The notes under the pieces are model-generated. The model saw nothing but the letters and a program-made list of their open reading frames with translations, made no database searches and was not told where the DNA came from. This document shows positions 57,685 to 64,000 of a stretch of DNA of 64,000 nt, piece by piece (position 1 is the stretch's first letter; each line of letters starts with the position of its first letter). A program made the translations under genes and the position numbers. Source of the DNA: Halobacillus alkaliphilus (GTDB taxonomy: Bacteria; Bacillota; Bacilli; Bacillales; Halobacillaceae); the NCBI RefSeq assembly GCF_900113125.1, contig NZ_FOOG01000006.1, positions 62,001 to 126,000 of the forward strand, written 5' to 3'.

Positions 57685-58728
57685 ATGAGTGATCGTAAAC
57701 AAGCATTAGATTCAGCTTTGCGTCAAATAGAGAAACAATTTGGTAAAGGTTCTATCATGAAAATGGGAGATGGAAGCGAACAGAAAGTAAACACAGTACC
57801 CAGCGGGTCGCTGGCACTGGATGTTGCACTGGGAGTAGGCGGCTATCCTCGAGGCAGAATTGTAGAAATATATGGACCGGAATCGTCCGGTAAAACCACA
57901 GTAGCTCTTCATGCTATTGCAGAAGCACAGAGAAAAGGCGGCACGGCAGCTTTCATCGATGCAGAACATGCGCTTGACCCGGTGTACGCCCGCCGTTTAG
58001 GTGTAGATATCGAAGAACTTCTGTTATCTCAGCCTGATACAGGGGAGCAAGCATTGGAAATAGCGGAGGCGCTTGTTCGAAGCGGCGCAGTAGATATGGT
58101 CGTTATTGATTCCGTAGCTGCCCTTGTACCGAAAGCAGAAATTGAAGGGGAAATGGGGGACGCGCATGTAGGATTGCAGGCTCGTCTAATGTCTCAAGCT
58201 CTTCGTAAGCTATCAGGTGCAATCAGCAAGTCTAAAACAACTGCAATCTTCATTAATCAGATTCGTGAAAAAGTTGGGGTTATGTTTGGTAATCCTGAAA
58301 CGACTCCAGGCGGCCGTGCTCTTAAGTTCTACTCATCTGTTCGTTTAGAGGTGCGCCGAGCGGAAACCTTAAAACAAGGAAATGAAATGGTGGGTAATAA
58401 AACACGTCTTAAAGTCGTAAAAAATAAAGTTGCCCCTCCTTTTAAACAAGCAGAGGTCGACATCATGTACGGGGAAGGGATCTCAAGAGAAGGAGAGTTA
58501 CTTGATATCGGTACCGACCTTGATTTGATACAGAAGAGCGGTTCCTGGTACTCTTACGAAGGTGAACGATTAGGTCAGGGAAGAGAGAATGCTAAACAGT
58601 TCCTTAAGGAAAATAATCATGTATATGAAGAAGTTAAGCGCATTATTCGTGATCATTACCAAATGGAGCCTAAAGAAGAAGAAAAAGAAGAAAATAAATC
58701 AGACAGTCAGGAAACTCTTGACGTATAA
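57685..58728 (+). CDS. recA: Recombinase RecA
   Basis: RecA forms filaments on single-stranded DNA, catalyses strand exchange and stimulates LexA self-cleavage. The 347-residue protein has Walker [10 protein letters not shown] (about 66-74), [17 protein letters not shown], the [15 protein letters not shown] and [20 protein letters not shown] segments (loops L1/L2), and an acidic tail ([12 protein letters not shown]). AAGGCGG precedes the ATG. It has its own promoter and terminator. Confidence 0.98.
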   Translation: MSDRKQALDSALRQIEKQFGKGSIMKMGDGSEQKVNTVPSGSLALDVALGVGGYPRGRIVEIYGPESSGKTTVALHAIAEAQRKGGTAAFIDAEHALDPVYARRLGVDIEELLLSQPDTGEQALEIAEALVRSGAVDMVVIDSVAALVPKAEIEGEMGDAHVGLQARLMSQALRKLSGAISKSKTTAIFINQIREKVGVMFGNPETTPGGRALKFYSSVRLEVRRAETLKQGNEMVGNKTRLKVVKNKVAPPFKQAEVDIMYGEGISREGELLDIGTDLDLIQKSGSWYSYEGERLGQGRENAKQFLKENNHVYEEVKRIIRDHYQMEPKEEEKEENKSDSQETLDV

Positions 58729-58796
58729 CCTGTTTGATTTTCTCATCTGATTTGGCTTAAGGCTAACGACATCCGGTTCCATAAACACTTACAAAT

Positions 58797-58833
58797 AGAA
58801 GCAGTGGCGTCATGCACTGCTTCTGTCTTTTTA
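58797..58833 (+). terminator. Intrinsic terminator after recA
   Basis: GAAGCAGTG and CACTGCTTC form a perfect 9-base-pair stem with an 8-base loop, followed by TGTCTTTTT. It lies about 70 bases after the recA stop. Confidence 0.85.
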
Positions 58834-58927
58834 TACATAAGGCTATACTTAGAACGCCAAATCAGAAGTATAAAGACTGACTGTTTGAAATATTTAAAAT
58901 AATCTACGGGCTGGATTTGACGTTTCC

Positions 58928-58956
58928 TTGACATTCCCTATTGGCAGGCATAAAAT
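58928..58956 (+). promoter_or_regulatory. Sigma-A promoter for rny
   Basis: A perfect TTGACA (58928-58933) is followed after 17 bases by TAAAAT (58951-58956). The leader of about 110 bases holds a 7-base-pair hairpin, CGTTTGT with ACAAACG, at 59019-59039, 31 bases before the start. The rest of the recA-rny gap (58729-59070) has no gene; B. subtilis has pbpX there. Confidence 0.85.
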
Positions 58957-59070
58957 GAATGTGTATCATTTTCATCTTTATAACCTTATTTAAATTTAAT
59001 CACACATTGAAAATGAAACGTTTGTACTACCGACAAACGAACCAAGTTCATAGCAAGAGGAGGTGAAAAT

Positions 59071-60633
59071 ATGGATATAATATCCTCGCTCATCTTCATT
59101 TTGCTTGCCCTTATCGTCGGTTCTGTTGTTGGTTATCTTATTCGGAAATCGATTGCGGAGGCGAAAATTTCAAGTGCTGAAGAACTTGCAAAACAGATCG
59201 TAGAAGAAGGTCGTCGTAATGCAGATTCAGCTAAAAAAGAGGCTCTTCTGGAAGCTAAAGAAGAGAATCAGAAACTACGCCAGGATGCGGAAAGTGAAAA
59301 CCGCGAACGCCGCATGGAACTGCAGAAAACTGAAAATCGTTTAACACAGAAAGAAGAGAATCTCGATCGTAAGAGTGATATGCTTGACCAGCGTGATCTT
59401 TCACTCGAAAAGAAAGAAGGAACTCTTGCCGAGAGACAACAACAAATTGAAGAAATGGAAAGCAAAGTGAATGCTATGCTTCAAGAGCAGCAAACCGAGC
59501 TTGAACGCATATCAGGCTTGACATCAGACCAGGCGAAACAGGTTATTTTAGAACGAGTTGAGCAAGAAGTATCACACGAGTCAGCTCTTATGATTAAAGA
59601 AGCAGAAAACCGTGCTAAAGAAGAAGCTGATAAAAAAGCGAAAAACATTCTTTCACTTGCCTTACAGCGATGTGCTGCCGATCACGTGGCAGAAACAACT
59701 GTGTCAGTAGTCAACTTGCCAAATGATGAGATGAAAGGACGTATTATCGGCCGTGAAGGTCGTAATATCCGTACTTTAGAAACGTTAACAGGTATTGACT
59801 TGATTATTGATGATACACCGGAAGCTGTCATTCTCTCAGGGTTTGACCCCATCCGCCGTGAGACTGCCCGAATGGCTCTTGAAAAACTTGTGCAGGATGG
59901 TCGAATCCACCCGGCACGTATTGAAGAAATGGTGGACAAGTCACGCCGAGAGGTAGATGACTACATTCGTGAAGTAGGGGAAGAAACTACCTTTGAAGTT
60001 GGAGTGCATGGTTTACACCCTGACCTTGTAAAAATTCTTGGCCGCTTGAAGTATCGTACAAGTTATGGGCAGAATGTCCTTAAACACTCTACAGAGGTTG
60101 CTTACTTATCAGGTTTACTTGCTGCAGAGTTAGGTGAAGATGAAATGCTTGCCCGCCGGGCAGGTTTACTTCATGACATAGGTAAAGCGATTGACCACGA
60201 AGTCGAAGGAAGTCACGTAGAGATTGGAAAAGAACTAGCTACCAAGTATAAAGAAAATGAAACGGTAATCAATGCGATTGCTTCACACCACGGTGATGAA
60301 GAGCCTACGTCAATCATTTCTGTACTAGTAGCGGCTGCGGATGCCTTATCAGCGGCTCGTCCGGGTGCTAGAAGTGAGACACTTGAGAATTATATTAAGC
60401 GTCTTGAAAAACTCGAAGAAATCTCTGAGTCCTACGAAGGGGTCGAAAAATCATTTGCCATTCAAGCTGGTCGTGAAGTACGTATAATGGTTCGTCCTGA
60501 TGAAATTGATGATCTTGAAGCTACTAGATTAGCCCGAGATATTCGCAACCGAATCGAGGGAGAACTCGATTATCCAGGTCATATTAAAGTAACAGTTATT
60601 CGTGAAACACGTTCGGTGGAGTATGCGAAATAA
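59071..60633 (+). CDS. rny: Ribonuclease Y
   Basis: RNase Y is the membrane-bound endoribonuclease that starts decay of most mRNAs in Bacillus. The 520-residue protein has an N-terminal membrane helix (about 4-24), a long coiled coil (about 30-200, rich in Glu, Lys and Gln), a KH domain ([19 protein letters not shown] near 225) and an HD domain with [12 protein letters not shown] (about 367-378). GAGGAGGTG precedes the ATG by 7 bases. It is followed by a G+C-rich hairpin. Confidence 0.97.
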   Translation: MDIISSLIFILLALIVGSVVGYLIRKSIAEAKISSAEELAKQIVEEGRRNADSAKKEALLEAKEENQKLRQDAESENRERRMELQKTENRLTQKEENLDRKSDMLDQRDLSLEKKEGTLAERQQQIEEMESKVNAMLQEQQTELERISGLTSDQAKQVILERVEQEVSHESALMIKEAENRAKEEADKKAKNILSLALQRCAADHVAETTVSVVNLPNDEMKGRIIGREGRNIRTLETLTGIDLIIDDTPEAVILSGFDPIRRETARMALEKLVQDGRIHPARIEEMVDKSRREVDDYIREVGEETTFEVGVHGLHPDLVKILGRLKYRTSYGQNVLKHSTEVAYLSGLLAAELGEDEMLARRAGLLHDIGKAIDHEVEGSHVEIGKELATKYKENETVINAIASHHGDEEPTSIISVLVAAADALSAARPGARSETLENYIKRLEKLEEISESYEGVEKSFAIQAGREVRIMVRPDEIDDLEATRLARDIRNRIEGELDYPGHIKVTVIRETRSVEYAK

Positions 60634-60638
60634 AAGAT

Positions 60639-60665
60639 ATGAAGCGGCCCGCGCGGCCGCTTCAT
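60639..60665 (+). terminator. G+C-rich hairpin after rny
   Basis: ATGAAGCGGCC and GGCCGCTTCAT form a perfect 11-base-pair stem with a 5-base loop, but only TTATGTTT follows. It may act as a weak terminator between rny and ymdB. Confidence 0.6.
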
Positions 60666-60710
60666 TTATGTTTACAATAAAATGATAATAGAAGTAAAGA
60701 GGGATTAATG

Positions 60711-61508
60711 ATGAAGATATTATTTATAGGTGACGTTGTAGGGTCACCAGGCCGAGATATGGTGGATGAGTATCTACCAAAACTGAAACAGAAATACCAG
60801 CCGACTGTAACGGTAATTAATGGAGAAAATGCTGCCTCAGGTAAAGGAATTACAGAAAAAATTTATCGTCGTTTTTTGGAGAAGGGAGCTCAAGCTGTAA
60901 CTTTAGGAAACCACGCTTGGGATAAAAAAGAGATTTTTGACTTTATAGACGATGCACAGTATCTTGTTCGTCCGGCTAATTTTCCAGAAGGGACTCCTGG
61001 AAAAGGTTTAACTTTTGTTAAAACCCCTAAAACTGAGGTAGCCGTCATCAATTTGCAAGGGCGCACTTTCCTGTCTCCAAATGATGATCCTTTTAGAAAA
61101 GTAGATGAATTAATAGAAGAGGCAAAAAAGCGGACGTCCATAATTTTTCTGGACTTTCATGCTGAAGCTACCAGTGAAAAGCAAGCGATGGGCTGGTATG
61201 TGGATGGAAGAGTGAGTGTAAATGTTGGGACCCATACTCATATCCAAACCGCAGATGAAAGAATCCTTCCTGGAGGTACGGCTTATATATCGGATGTGGG
61301 AATGACGGGTCCTTACGATGGAATTCTTGGTATGGATCGAGAGGCTGTACTTAAACGCTTTCTAACAAATTTACCTGTACGTTTCGAAGTTCCAAAAAAG
61401 GGAAGATCACAATTAAGTGGTTTTTTGGTAGATGTGGACGAACGGACAGGAAAAGCTAAAAAGGTAAATCGAATTCAGATCAATGATGATCATCCTTTCT
61501 TCGAATGA
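60711..61508 (+). CDS. ymdB: Metallophosphodiesterase YmdB
   Basis: YmdB is a calcineurin-like phosphodiesterase that acts on 2',3'-cyclic AMP in B. subtilis and affects motility/biofilm choice. The 265-residue protein has the metal residues in FIGDVVGSPGRD, INGENAASGKG, LGNHAWD, FHAEATSEK and GTHTHIQTADERI. Length and motifs match the family closely. The alternative start 60708 lies one codon earlier. It sits between rny and spoVS as in B. subtilis. Confidence 0.94.
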   Translation: MKILFIGDVVGSPGRDMVDEYLPKLKQKYQPTVTVINGENAASGKGITEKIYRRFLEKGAQAVTLGNHAWDKKEIFDFIDDAQYLVRPANFPEGTPGKGLTFVKTPKTEVAVINLQGRTFLSPNDDPFRKVDELIEEAKKRTSIIFLDFHAEATSEKQAMGWYVDGRVSVNVGTHTHIQTADERILPGGTAYISDVGMTGPYDGILGMDREAVLKRFLTNLPVRFEVPKKGRSQLSGFLVDVDERTGKAKKVNRIQINDDHPFFE

Positions 61509-61543
61509 TTATTTGAATTTTGTGACAAATTGATTCATAATGA

Positions 61544-61573
61544 AAAGGTAATATTCTACATCTCCAAGAATAT
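61544..61573 (+). promoter_or_regulatory. Sigma-H-like promoter for spoVS
   Basis: AAAGGTAAT (61544-61552) and CAAGAATAT (61565-61573), 12 bases apart, fit the sigma-H pattern RnAGGAwWW-N11/12-RnnGAATww with one mismatch in each half. spoVS is sigma-H dependent in B. subtilis. An overlapping sigma-A site (TTGAAT, then CATAAT) is also possible at 61513-61541. Confidence 0.6.
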
Positions 61574-61616
61574 AGTAGTTATGGAACAACTATAGTGATT
61601 GAAGGAGGAGCTAGTA

Positions 61617-61877
61617 ATGGAAGTATTAAAAGTATCAGCTAAATCCGTACCTAATTCAGTAGCAGGAGCTTTAGCCAATGTTGTGAGAGAACGCGGCACT
61701 GCTGAAATTCAAGCCATTGGTGCAGGTGCATTGAACCAGGCAGTTAAAGCAGTGGCAATTGCTAGAGGGTTTGTAGCCCCTAGTGGATTAGACTTGATTT
61801 GCATTCCAGCCTTTACTGACATTATGATCGACGAGGAAGAACGTACGGCCATCAAATTGATTGTCGAGCCTCGATAG
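61617..61877 (+). CDS. spoVS: Stage V sporulation protein S
   Basis: SpoVS is a small Alba-like protein; its loss impairs spore development in B. subtilis. The 86-residue protein is highly conserved: MEVLKVSAKSVPNSVAGALA, then AIGAGALNQAVKAVAIARGF. GAAGGAGGAG lies just before ATG 61617; the open frame upstream begins at 61599. A terminator follows. Confidence 0.97.
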   Translation: MEVLKVSAKSVPNSVAGALANVVRERGTAEIQAIGAGALNQAVKAVAIARGFVAPSGLDLICIPAFTDIMIDEEERTAIKLIVEPR

Positions 61878-61903
61878 CATTAATATAAAGCTTACCTTCA
61901 TAC

Positions 61904-61938
61904 AAGCCGAAGTCGTACTCTGGGGAGTACGGCTTTTT
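61904..61938 (+). terminator. Intrinsic terminator after spoVS
   Basis: AAGCC, a bulge, and GTACTC pair with GAGTAC and GGCTT around TGGG; seven T's follow. It separates spoVS from tdh. Confidence 0.8.
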
Positions 61939-62054
61939 TTGTGTGCATATGTATTTTCACGATGGACAGTTAAGGTTGATAATAAAACTAATCATGTTAA
62001 AATTGTGATGTAAACAGCATTTATAACTTGTATTAATGATTAGGGGTGTTCACT

Positions 62055-63095
62055 GTGAATGGAACAATGAAAGCAATTGTTAAACACCATCGTGGTAAAG
62101 GAGCAGAGCTTAAGGAAGTAGCAATTCCTTCGATTCATGATGATGAAGTGTTAATACGTGTCCAGGCAACTTCCATATGTGGAACAGATGTTCATATATA
62201 TAATTGGGATGAGTGGTCCGAGAGTCGGGTAAAGCCGCCTTATGTATTCGGCCATGAATTTGCAGGTGAAATTGTTGAAGTTGGAGAAAAAGTAAATAAC
62301 TTCACAGAAGGTGATTATGTAAGTGCTGAGACACACTTAGTATGCGGTCACTGTCCTCAATGCTTAACGGGTAAATCTCATATTTGCGAAAATACTAAGA
62401 TTATTGGAGTAGATACGCAAGGGTGCTTTGCAGAGTACGTAGCACTGCCTGCTAGTAACCTATGGCGCAACCCTAGTGATCTCCCGATAGATATAGCCTC
62501 CATCCAGGAGCCAATGGGCAATGCTGTACATACCGTCCTAAACGGCGATGTGGCAGGTAAATCTGTGGCTGTTATTGGCTGTGGTCCTATTGGTTTAATG
62601 GCTGTAGGTGTAGCTAAAGCAGCGGGAGCGTCCCAGGTTCTGGCTTTTGATCTTAATACTTATCGTCTAGAATTAGCTAAACAAATGGGAGCTACTACAA
62701 CGATTAACTCAAGTGAAGAAGATCCTGTAGTTAAGGCGAAAGATTTAACGGATAGACATGGAGTAGATGTGGTTTGTGAAATGAGCGGCCACCCTGTAGC
62801 TATGGACCAAGGGTTTAAAATGATCACAAACGGAGGGCGTGTGTCTATATTAAGTCTGCCCACAAAAAGAGTGAGCCTTGATGTAACAAATGATATTGTT
62901 TTTAAAGGAATAGAAGTTCAAGGCATCACAGGCCGCAAGATGTATGAAACGTGGCAGCAAGTTTCCCGGCTGCTTCAATCAGGGCAGGTTGATGTTAAAC
63001 CAATGATTACTCATCACTTAAAACTGGATGAGTTTGAAAAAGGATTCGAATTAATGAATCAAGGCGAATGCGGGAAAGTTGTACTGCATCCATAA
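62055..63095 (+). CDS. tdh: L-threonine 3-dehydrogenase
   Basis: Tdh oxidises threonine to 2-amino-3-ketobutyrate with NAD; Kbl then cleaves this with CoA to glycine and acetyl-CoA. The 346-residue zinc alcohol dehydrogenase-type protein has the catalytic site SICGTDVHIYNWDEW and GHEFAGE, four structural cysteines in VCGHCPQCLTGKSHICENT, and the nucleotide site GCGPIGLMAVGVAKAAGA. I start at GTG 62055 after GGGGTG; GTG 62046 lies inside that site. Confidence 0.95.
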   Translation: MNGTMKAIVKHHRGKGAELKEVAIPSIHDDEVLIRVQATSICGTDVHIYNWDEWSESRVKPPYVFGHEFAGEIVEVGEKVNNFTEGDYVSAETHLVCGHCPQCLTGKSHICENTKIIGVDTQGCFAEYVALPASNLWRNPSDLPIDIASIQEPMGNAVHTVLNGDVAGKSVAVIGCGPIGLMAVGVAKAAGASQVLAFDLNTYRLELAKQMGATTTINSSEEDPVVKAKDLTDRHGVDVVCEMSGHPVAMDQGFKMITNGGRVSILSLPTKRVSLDVTNDIVFKGIEVQGITGRKMYETWQQVSRLLQSGQVDVKPMITHHLKLDEFEKGFELMNQGECGKVVLHP

Positions 63096-63114
63096 TTGTT
63101 AAGGAGGAGATACT

Positions 63115-64000
63115 ATGAAAGGTTTTGAATATTTGCAGGAACAATTAGATGAAATGAAGGATGAAGGTACATTCAGAAGTTTGATCCCTTTGGAATCAGC
63201 TCAAGGATCAAGAGTGACGATTAAAGGAAAAGAAGTCATTCAGCTTTCCTCCAATAATTATTTAGGATTAACATCTCATCCAAAGATGAAGAAAGCTGCG
63301 GAAAAAGCTAACGAAGAATTTGGTGTTGGGACAGGCTCCGTTCGTACCATTGCGGGCACATTGCAAATGCACGAAGAATTTGAACAGAAACTGGCAAAAT
63401 TCAAGCACACGGAAGCAGCTCTCGTGTTTCAATCCGGATTCACCACCAATCAGGGTGTACTGTCTTCCATTTTAGGAAAAGAGGATGTAGTTATTTCTGA
63501 TGAATTAAACCACGCCTCCATTATCGATGGCATTCGCTTAACGAAGGCCGATCGAAAAATTTATAAGCATGTGGACATGAAGTCTTTAGAAGAAGCACTG
63601 CAGGCAAGTTCTGAGTACCGTACGCGCTTAGTCGTGACGGACGGGGTGTTTTCCATGGATGGTAATATTGCACCGCTCCCGGAAATTGTCGAACTTGCAG
63701 AAAAGTATAACGCCCTAATTATGGTTGATGATGCCCATGCCAGTGGAGTCCTGGGAGATAATGGACGCGGAACAGTAAATCATTTTAATCTTGATGGGCG
63801 TGTGCATATTCAAGTGGGTACCTTAAGTAAAGCAATTGGTGTACTCGGTGGATATGTGGCCAGTACGCAAACACTCAGGGAATACTTAATTCATAAAGGA
63901 CGTCCATTTTTGTTCAGTACCTCTCATCCGCCTGCAGTTACAGCAGCGAATGACGCAGCTATCGATGTACTTCTGGATGAACCTGAGTTAATTGAAAAGC
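63115..64000 (+). CDS. kbl: Glycine C-acetyltransferase, cut by window end
   Basis: Kbl (2-amino-3-ketobutyrate CoA ligase) is a PLP enzyme. The first 295 residues are visible, of roughly 390. They start [18 protein letters not shown] and include [29 protein letters not shown] and the PLP-lysine region [20 protein letters not shown] lies 6 bases before the ATG, 19 bases after tdh. The gene has no stop within the window and so is incomplete at its 3' end. Confidence 0.94.
   Translation, partial: MKGFEYLQEQLDEMKDEGTFRSLIPLESAQGSRVTIKGKEVIQLSSNNYLGLTSHPKMKKAAEKANEEFGVGTGSVRTIAGTLQMHEEFEQKLAKFKHTEAALVFQSGFTTNQGVLSSILGKEDVVISDELNHASIIDGIRLTKADRKIYKHVDMKSLEEALQASSEYRTRLVVTDGVFSMDGNIAPLPEIVELAEKYNALIMVDDAHASGVLGDNGRGTVNHFNLDGRVHIQVGTLSKAIGVLGGYVASTQTLREYLIHKGRPFLFSTSHPPAVTAANDAAIDVLLDEPELIEK

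Noticed and set aside
1-64000. Mobile elements, CRISPR arrays, prophage, rRNA or tRNA genes
   Set aside because: I read for transposase motifs, repeated spacers and tRNA or rRNA signatures and found none; gene order is conserved core throughout.

Overview
The window is a continuous stretch of core chromosome from a low-to-moderate G+C, endospore-forming, flagellated Firmicute of the family Bacillaceae. Gene order follows the Bacillus subtilis block from flhA to kbl almost gene for gene, all on the + strand. Sporulation genes (dpaAB, ymxH, spoIIIE, spoVS) and promoters resembling sigma-G, sigma-K and sigma-H sites support a spore former. Very acidic Asp/Glu/Ser-rich extracellular linkers in RodZ and in the NupN lipoprotein suggest a salt-adapted genus such as Halobacillus; this genus guess is inference. 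I see no rRNA, tRNA, CRISPR array, insertion sequence or prophage.

Layout. 1-10.5 kb: distal end of the flagellar/chemotaxis operon (flhA, flhF, flhG, a broken cheB, cheA, cheW, cheC, cheD, sigD, relics, a swrB-like gene). 10.6-18.1 kb: translation and envelope precursors (rpsB, tsf, pyrH, frr, uppS, cdsA, dxr, rseP). 18.2-24.3 kb: proS and polC. 24.6-34.2 kb: the rimP-nusA-rnpM-ylxQ-infB-ylxP-rbfA-truB-ribF-rpsO-pnp block. 34.2-41.6 kb: ylxY, ymxH, dipicolinate synthase, the aspartate/diaminopimelate genes asd-dapG-dapA, then tepA and a ylzJ-like gene. 41.8-50 kb: spoIIIE and a nucleoside ABC uptake system (nupR-nupN-nupO-nupP-nupQ). 50-57.5 kb: the M16 pair ymfF/ymfH, ymfI, ymfJ, ymfK, rodZ, pgsA, cinA. 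57.7-64 kb: recA, rny, ymdB, spoVS, tdh and the start of kbl, which runs off the window.

How the genes work together. flhA/flhF/flhG serve flagellar export and placement, cheA/W/B/C/D chemotactic signalling and adaptation, and sigD late flagellar transcription. asd, dapG and dapA make dihydrodipicolinate, which dpaAB oxidise to dipicolinate in the mother cell. NupNOPQ imports nucleosides under the likely control of NupR. RNase Y, PNPase, NusA and IF2 sit among the RNA and translation genes.

The most unusual part is the first 10 kb. cheB carries three separate lesions confined to its receiver domain, while its methylesterase domain is intact and preceded by an in-frame ATG with a good Shine-Dalgarno. 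FlhG has lost the signature lysine and the Walker B aspartate of its MinD-type ATPase. A DUF342/FapA-type gene after sigD survives only as its two ends, and a shorter relic lies between cheD and sigD. The rest of the window is ordinary housekeeping sequence with some informative regulatory sites. I did not find a convincing entirely new system.
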